Source of the DNA: Cynocephalus volans
Lineage: Eukaryota; Chordata; Mammalia; Dermoptera; Cynocephalidae
Assembly (NCBI RefSeq): GCF_027409185.1
Contig: NC_084469.1
Location: 32,168,293-32,232,292 of the forward strand
DNA length: 64,000 nt
Direction of reading: 5' to 3'
This document shows, in pieces, positions 57,390 through 64,000 of the stretch. Every line of letters starts with the position of its first letter. The stretch's first letter is position 1. The translations under genes were made by a program, and so were the position numbers. The notes beneath the pieces were generated by a model, which did no database searches, was not told the DNA's origin, and saw only the letters and a list, made by a program, of their open reading frames with translations.

Positions 57390-58210
57390 TCAAAAATTGA
57401 AACTATGCACTCCCTGGTACATTTTTATGTTAACATCTGAACATTTCCCTGACAAGTTTAAATATCTGCAAAGAATATAATTTCCAAAATAATGTAAATA
57501 TTGCCATCTTAAAATAAAACTGTTACATCAGTCTTTTAAATGTATTCATTGAAACCTAAATATCGTAGTGATTTGATACCCACCATCATTCATTTTAAAA
57601 ATATATCGACAAACTCTTCTTTCCCTTGCAGAAATCCTGCTTTTTCTCCTCGGATGTAGGTTTCTATTCCGTTTCTCCTAAAGAAGTTTGTCCTAACTTA
57701 TATTTTCATATTTTCAAGTCTTTTATTAATCACCCCATTATACTTTGCTTTCACAAAAATATCTATAAATTGAAATGAAAAATTTCCTGAGACCACAAGT
57801 TTCCGAATATTCAAAACAAATTCTGGATTGGTAATTACCAGGATTAGTAATTACCACTATCAAATTAATTTGATTAGTAATAACACTATCAAAAATTTTG
57901 GTGGAACTGTGTCTCTTAATGAGATGAGGGGGACATTTTTCCTGCTTTAGTTGACATATCTATGTGAATATTATTTATTTTTTGCTAGAGTGTAATGGAG
58001 GTTAGCACCAATTCTGTTCATAATTTTTTTAGTTTTGTTTTAAAAGATGTAAATGATGAAACATTTCGTTCACATAAACAAGTAGATGGGGCTAAGAAGA
58101 ATTTTATTATAGCAATTTTATGCAATTCTTTAAACTTTTTCCATGTTATTTGCCTTAAATTGCATATTTACCTATTATCAAACAGTATTTTAAATGATTT
58201 CTCAGCTGAC
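57390..58210. other. AT-rich island of unknown origin
   Basis: An abrupt AT-rich block of about 0.8 kb within GC-rich DNA. It contains a local duplication of ggattagtaattaccactat-type text around 57,830-57,890 and an open stretch from 57,995 (86 codons, no family recognised). It is possibly an old DNA transposon or retrogene remnant. Confidence 0.4.
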
Positions 58211-59299
58211 AATGAGGCCCTCCATCAGCTTTGTGGAAGGCAAAGAACTGGATAGCACCTGACTTTGGAAAGACTTTGTAACCAGCTATTTGAGTCTCTT
58301 ACTTTCTCAACACCTACACCAACATTCTAAGGCCCCTCTGTTCACCACCCAGGAGGTCTGGGAGCCCTGGGCCAAGCCCCCATGGTGAGCCTCGGGCCTT
58401 TCAGGCAGATCGCTTTTTGGAAATAACACCTGTGGTAATTGAGCCTCTGTAAGCTGATTTCCTTAAAACTGTCCCTGCCCACATAGCCCCGGGAAAGGCT
58501 CTGCACACCCACCACCAGGGGTATGTGTGCCATAGTCTGCACGCTGCTCCTCCAACAGCCACCTCAGGAGGAAACCTAGATCTGGGGTCTGCACTGGGCT
58601 CACTCGGGGCCCTGCATTCAGGCCAGCTGTGGCCCAGGCCCAGCTTCAGCAGTCAGTTCCTGCCCAGAGGAGGGATGGAATTGGACAGAGTGGTGTTGAG
58701 AAAACCAAACACCGCTTGGGGAGAACCACTGTCCCTAGTACCTCCTCAAACACAGGGAAGCTTGAGGTGGTCACCAGCCTGGCTTCTGCCCAGGCTCCCT
58801 ATCTCTGAAGGCTTGAGGCCACAGCTACTCCTGCGTCCCAAAGGAAGCCCTGACTTTGGCCTCACTTTCCTGAAACCTTCTCCCCTCTAAACATCTTTGT
58901 GTCCCAAACCCTCCTTGGACCTATAGCATGGGCTGCCCCTTGCAGTTCCTACATCCCATCCCCACCACTGGGTCTCAGACACAGGTCCTAGAACTGTCCC
59001 CAGCTCTGTCCAGTAGTGGCCTTACCAGGTAGAGAGACCTTAACTGCTCTTTGTCAACTTACTGGGGCAGATGCTACCTTTTAGTGTCACATTCTGAAGT
59101 GACCACCCTTTTGAAGGCAGATCTCTCAGCGTAAGACTCAAGCCAATTCCATGCCCCTGTACCTGGCTGAATTTACCTAAAGCCTCTCCCCTGCCCAAGC
59201 CTCCCATGACCTGGTACCCCCTGGCTGCTGCTAAGGACTGAGCCCGTGGTCCCTCCCTGAGTCCTGCTGTAGCATCTGGACACAGCCTGAGTGGGGACA
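58211..59299. other. GC-rich intergenic or intronic DNA, nothing recognised
   Basis: The open frame at 58,525-58,890 has no recognisable domain. No repeat is assigned. Confidence 0.4.
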
Positions 59300-59680
59300 G
59301 TCCAGGGACTGGAGTCAGGCTGATCTGGGTCTTCCATCCAATTGTGTGAATTTGGGCAAGGATTTAACCTCATTAAACCTCATTCCTCATGGGGGTGTCT
59401 GTACCTACCTCATCTGGTTGTTATGGAAGACGTAACAGCAACTGGCATATTTTGAGCACGTCCTATAAGTCTGACACTACGACAAGCTCTTTACATACAG
59501 CATCTCAGTTAATTATTGTAACAAACCTGTGAGGTTTAAGCCTTCACAGCAGCTCCCATTTTACAGATGAGAACATTGAGGCTTAAAGAGTATGAGGAAC
59601 TTGCCCAGGGCCATACAACTAGGAAGTGAGATCTGGGGCATGAAATCCAGTCTCCCTGACCCACCCTCTCCGCTAAAGCT
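59300..59680. repeat. MIR cluster
   Basis: About 59,305-59,440 is a sense MIR (actggagtcaggctgatctg, aatttgggcaaggatttaac). About 59,441-59,680 is a second, antisense-type MIR (catctcagttaattattgta, cttgcccagggccatacaac). Confidence 0.82.
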
Positions 59681-62039
59681 GCAAGCTAACGTGCAAAATA
59701 CCTAACCTGGCACCTGCACATCTCAGCAATAACAGCAGCTGCTGTTATCGTTATTTACCCAGAAAGACATCAGGCCTCCTGGAGTGTGGTCTGCTGAGCA
59801 GGCAGACCTGGGTGCTGGCAGGCCACCTCCCATACAGTCCTTCTGTTCCCTCCCTTCTCGTCGCTTCTGTTCCAGCTGCCAAATAGCAAGAAAAAGCAAC
59901 TCCTGATGCTAAGGCCCAGTTCTAGCCCTGCCTATTCCAGAAAACCTTCCTGGATACCCCAGGCCACAGGATCTTCAGATCCTCTCTGTCTTCCTGCTGC
60001 ACTAAGCTCCTGCCCCTCTGCAGCCTGCCAGGTGTACTTGCTGCTGTCACACGCTCCAGCCATTCTGAGGCCAGGCCTGGGTAAGATGCCGCTTTCTTGT
60101 TTCGCTGTGAATCCTTACCCCTGCCATCTTCCTTGTCCTTGCTGCAGGTAATGTCCTGGTCACCACTCAGGAAGGTCTGCCCAGCCCCTTGTCACCCTAA
60201 CAATGATTCTTTCTCCCAGGAGGCCAGCAGCCTTCTATTTCAGGATGTCATTTAAATACAGAGAAGGGAGGGTGGGGAGTGGAGAGGGACATGGGACATT
60301 TTCCAGAGAAATGATGCTGCCTAAACCGCTGTGGCTATTTATAACCCCTGGGAAATGTGGACTCTGCTATTTCCTCATTAGATTAGTGCTCAGGGTGGAG
60401 GAGCCAGCCCTAGATGTCAGTGGACAGTCAGGAACACCTGACTGCTCACCCTCTAGTCCCAGCAAACAAGTGCCACCCATGGGCCTAGGGGAGCTAGTAC
60501 CTGGGGGACATCACATCATCTGAAGGAGGGAGACAGACGGGGCTTTCATAGGGCCAGGCTGGGGAGGCCCACCAAGGGTTCCTCCTTCCACCACAGGTAA
60601 GATACGTGCAGTGGGGCTCCCTCAAGGGGGGGCACAGAGAGGAGACAGGAATGGGTCGCAAACATCTTGAAAAAGTTATGAACATCTGAGCTGCAACACC
60701 GCCACTGACAGCAGCTCAACTATTTTCTCCTTGTCTTTGCATTTAGCCACTGAATCGTGGCTACACATTCAGACCTCTCCCAAAGGGAAATGACTGACCT
60801 TTGGGTTAATGTCTAGGAGAGCACTGGGTCCCCCACAACAGAATCCCGAGCCTCTGCTGGGAACCCTGCAGGTGGTGGAGAGAGGCCACCTCACCTTTCT
60901 GGACCAAGTGGCCTCATTTCTAGGACAGGAAGCACCAAAGTTATCTTGCAGGAGGGTAAGAGGATTTGAGGCTCCAAGGGTGGGGAGCGTCCTCTAGAGC
61001 TGGGTTTCAGGAATGTCCTCAGGGACCCCCACTGAGAGTCCTAAGCCTTCCTCTCCATCTCTCACCAGCCTGGGGCAGGGGACCCTATCACCTGTCCTTC
61101 CCTCACCCAAGAACTTGAAGTCCCCGAGGCCCACATATGGAAGGGACTCTGCAGCTCTGAATGAGGCTTTTATTGAAGCCAGGTCAGCCTCTTAGCACCC
61201 ACTGCAACCTGCCCTCCCCAGCGCTCTCATTCCAGTGGCTCAGCCGGCCCCGTGCCCACCACAGTTTTAGCTCTCGGACTTGGCATGGCTGACCTTGAGA
61301 AGAAGTGGACAAAACTCAAACCTGGGCTGCTTCCAGAGGCCCCCAAGGTCAGCATATCTCCCCCACAGCTGCCCACCCACCATTGCCTTCCCTGCCCCAG
61401 GCCGCCTGGAGAGTTCACTCCAGAACTAGGCTGCAAACTAACAGCCAGGAAGTTGGCCTTGTCCAAGCCCAGGGCCATGTTGGGGGCACCAGGCTAGCAA
61501 GGGCAAGGGCAGTGTGTCACTCATGAAAAAAGGAACTGGTCAGGGCCCAAGCAATACAGAGGCAGCCCTCAGCAACCCCATTCCCAAGGGCCTTTAAGTC
61601 CACCATGGGCTGAGAGGCCTCCCTATGGGCTTGGAGTGGTTTGGTAAGAATGATAAAAGTTCTGTGAAAGTGACTTCATCCTCTTGCCCAGGCCAGGAGC
61701 ACTTTCTGGGCACAGAGCCTGCCGTGAGTGAAAATTAGGGCACCAGCAATTCCACCGCCCGGGCTGGCTCTGAGTGAACTCCCCACAAGCCGTATACCTG
61801 CTCTGCATCTCACCTTCACCAGGCACCATCAAAAGCAACTGGGGTGCCCATGTCTATGACGCTTGGTTGGGTACCACAGACAAGGCTGATGGGTGGGACC
61901 CTGTGCCTCCAGAAGCCCTCAGTCAGGGCATGCAGCCTCAATACACCCAAACAAGTGGACAACTGAGGAACAGCCACAAGGCTCAAGGGGGCTCTGGGCC
62001 TCTTCCCCGGAGGCCACATAAAGCAGGTGGCACGGCCTG
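59681..62039. other. GC-rich DNA, no gene recognised
   Basis: Several open frames of 60-106 codons exist on both strands, but none shows a family motif, signal peptide or plausible exon chain. No ABR-like exon is found on the minus strand. Confidence 0.45.
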
Positions 62040-62195
62040 TGCTTAGCCACTCATGTGACCTCATCTGGGTGTGAGCCTCAGTTTCCACATATGTAAGTGG
62101 TGTGAATGATAACAGCGCATACCTTGCAGGTCATCACCTAACCTACATCAAGGGCTGAGAACAACCCCGGTACTCAGTACGAGCTCAAAACCTAT
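62040..62195 (+). repeat. MIR fragment
   Basis: Text gcctcagtttccacatatgt and gaatgataacagcgcatacc, then gtactcagtacgagctcaaa, is a sense MIR 3' half. Confidence 0.75.
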
Positions 62196-62224
62196 CTTCA
62201 TCACTGAAACTGTGTTTAAACTCT

Positions 62225-62650
62225 TGTGCACATAGATTAAAGGTCAACCTCCCCCATCGTGGCCTGCCAGGCCCTTTGTGATCTGGCCACCGCTCCTCAT
62301 CCAGTGTCATCTCCTGCACTCTCCACGCACCCTGTCTGCCTCTGAACGCACCTGCCTCAGAGTTTTCACCCTGCTGGTACCTTTGCCTGGAATGCACAGT
62401 CCCCAGATCTTTCAAGGCTGAATCCTTCTTGTCATCTGCATCTTAGCTAAAAATGACCTCGTCAAGCAGGCCTTTCCCTCCCCCTTAGTCTCTAATCAAT
62501 TACCCAATTTCACCTTCTTCATAGCAGTCATTTGACCTGAAATGATCGTATTTAGTGACTGTCTCCTCCTAAAGACAGAAAGTACCAGGAGGCAGGGCCT
62601 TGCCTGCCCTGGGCACTTCTCCCCACTCCTGGCTGTGTGCCCAGTGCAGG
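62225..62650 (+). repeat. L2 3' end
   Basis: Contains gccaggccctttgtgatctg, cctttgcctggaatgcacag and cttgtcatctgcatcttagc, landmark L2 3' UTR words in order. Confidence 0.88.
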
Positions 62651-62934
62651 AAGGTGCCCATCCACATTCCTGACCAGATGGACGTGCTGGGGTGTGAGGA
62701 ATGGAGCCGGCAATGCCCTGCCACCAGGGCTCCCTCAGGACAGGGGTCAGGAAGCCCACACTCCTGCTTGCCTCTCTTCTCCTGTGCTCAGTAAATGGCT
62801 GGCCTTGGCCCAGGGGCAGCCCTGTGACCTCTCCCACCCAGCCTCTCCCAGCATGCTGAGGGTTTGAGGCTTAGGAATAGGAATTCTGAGACACGGCCAA
62901 GATCATCACATGAACTGGATTCTAGGAGATCATC

Positions 62935-63065
62935 CTGTTCGGCTCCTTCATTGTACTGATGCCAGAGAACCAGAGAGGGGAAGAGATCTGCCCAAGGTCA
63001 CACAGCAAATTAAAACCATAGATCCAGGACTAGAAAAATGAAGCCTCTTAACTCCTACCAGCCTG
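62935..63065 (-). repeat. MIR-type fragment
   Basis: Text gagatctgcccaaggtcaca, then cagcaaattaaaaccataga, is the antisense MIR core. Confidence 0.75.
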
Positions 63066-63971
63066 GTGCCTTCCTTCTCTGGCACCCTGTGCCACATGAG
63101 CCTGAGGGCTGGGGTGCCCTGAGGAGGAGGCCCCCCGAGCACAGATGAGGCATCCGGCATCTGATGGGGGGTCCACTGGATAGTGCTGCTCTGGCTGTGC
63201 CCGTCTGAGGCACCAGCGCACTGGGGGTCACTGTCCAGGACAGGGATGTTCCAGCTTCTGGCTCAGGAGCAAGATCCACTGTCTCTCATTCTAAGCAGGG
63301 CTGAGGAATCTCAGTGGGGATCCCAGGGTCCTCCCAGCCTCTCTGCAGAAGAAGCCCAAGAGCAGCTTCCATGGCCACTTTCCACCTCTCCAGGGCCCAT
63401 CCTGCAGTCCTAGGACAACAGGCCTTCATCTAACACTCCCTGGAATCCAGGACTGACGGTGGCCTTCTCCTGGGGATTGGGCAGGCAGGTCCCAGGTATG
63501 GGGGGGCTGTGTGTTCCCCTAAGTGCTAAGAGGTTGTCAGGACACAAATACCCTTCTTGCCCCCAGCATGATTTGACAGGCGAAAGGAAGCTGAAGCAGC
63601 ACCTGCTGGCCAGCTCCCAACAACGTGGGCAGCCAGCAAGGCCAAGCAGCAGACGACTGGGTTTTTCCAGACTAGTGCCCCTCGACCAACACCTGGCAAC
63701 TCCCCAAACCAACACCTGCAGAAGTTCCTCAGCTCTGTCCAAAATGCCTGCCCTTCTGGGCCTGGGGCCTCACTGCCAACACTGGGCTTAGGCAGCTTCA
63801 GCCTTTCAGGAACCACCTCGGGTGGCAGGCTCACCTCTCCCTGGTCCAGGCCATCCAAAAGCTGGGGCACCAAGCCCAGTGTAGCTGACCAGCCAGGCTG
63901 TCTGTGGACTGCAGAGATGCTGGAGAGGCCAATGCCCTTTTAACCTCCCCAGGTGCCAAGTTCACTTAGAG
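63066..63971. other. GC-rich DNA, no gene recognised
   Basis: Open frames of up to 115 codons (63,873-63,526 minus) overlap on both strands and show no domain. Confidence 0.4.
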
Positions 63972-64000
63972 CAGGGGTTCCTACCTTGGGGTCTGTGACT
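63972..64000 (+). repeat. Possible start of a hAT-type repeat at the edge
   Basis: caggggttcctaccttgggg, then tctgtgact, resembles the terminal inverted repeat start of hAT-family MER elements. It is cut by the window end. Confidence 0.35.

Noticed and set aside
1-64000. CRISPR array, bacterial operon or phage-like system
   Set aside because: No regularly spaced repeats with unique spacers, no ribosome-binding sites or gene packing. Spliced exons and mammalian retroelements show this is vertebrate nuclear DNA.

Overview
This is non-coding-dominated nuclear DNA from a placental mammal. The evidence is abundant LINE-1 in all states of decay, MIR and L2 fossils, ERVL-MaLR and class I LTRs, olfactory receptor (OR) remnants and GT-AG spliced exons. 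There are no Alu, B1/B2, carnivore SINEC or bovine tRNA-Glu SINEs. Instead there are three tRNA-Ile-like SINEs, two of them dimers (38857-39042, 46010-46182) and one monomer (54528-54618). From memory these best resemble the CYN family of colugos (Dermoptera). The MST/THE1-like MaLR elements also fit a primate relative. A rhinolophoid bat is the main alternative. The species call is an inference. No gene in the window can be called intact: every protein-coding remnant is either a pseudogene or cut by the window edge.

Layout. 1-88 is the 5' end of an OR gene (OR8-like, minus strand) that runs off the left edge. 89-14,200 is AT-rich intergenic DNA with old L1, a HAL1-like stretch, a 1.5-kb composite retroelement (9229-10737) and two solo class I LTRs with 4-bp target duplications. 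14,222-15,135 is an OR8-like pseudogene. Its upstream flank (15,136-16,395) is repeated at 21,974-23,240 next to a 76-bp remnant of a second OR whose body is gone and replaced by an LTR. Two more retroelements with the same head as the first composite sit at 16,687-18,132 and about 19,749-21,288.

23,200-38,150 is mostly L1. It includes a MaLR (LTR-internal-LTR, 30,730-33,122) inserted into a minus-strand L1, and an inverted L1 ORF1 piece. 38,770-39,870 is a wrecked Mas-related GPCR (MRGPR-like) pseudogene carrying a dimeric SINE in its C-terminal codons. 40,000-49,840 is again L1, L2 and LTR, with a CpG-rich 1.06-kb insertion of unknown class inside an L1 ORF2 (47,265-48,324).

At about 49.8 kb the sequence becomes GC-rich. 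From 50,182 to 56,671 there are six consecutive exons on the minus strand encoding the end of the C2 region and nearly all of the RhoGAP domain of ABR (active BCR-related). All splice sites are preserved, but there is one in-frame stop, one 2-bp deletion and no terminal exon. This is an unprocessed (duplicated) pseudogene. Its introns hold a 650-bp CA-rich satellite, MIRs and a SINE. 56,700-64,000 is GC-rich DNA with MIR and L2 fossils and no gene I recognise.

There is no operon-like cooperation here. The story is duplication and decay of OR, MRGPR and ABR sequences, with repeated waves of L1-driven and LTR insertion. The most distinctive item is the family of composite L1-headed elements with an internal array of about 105-bp units.
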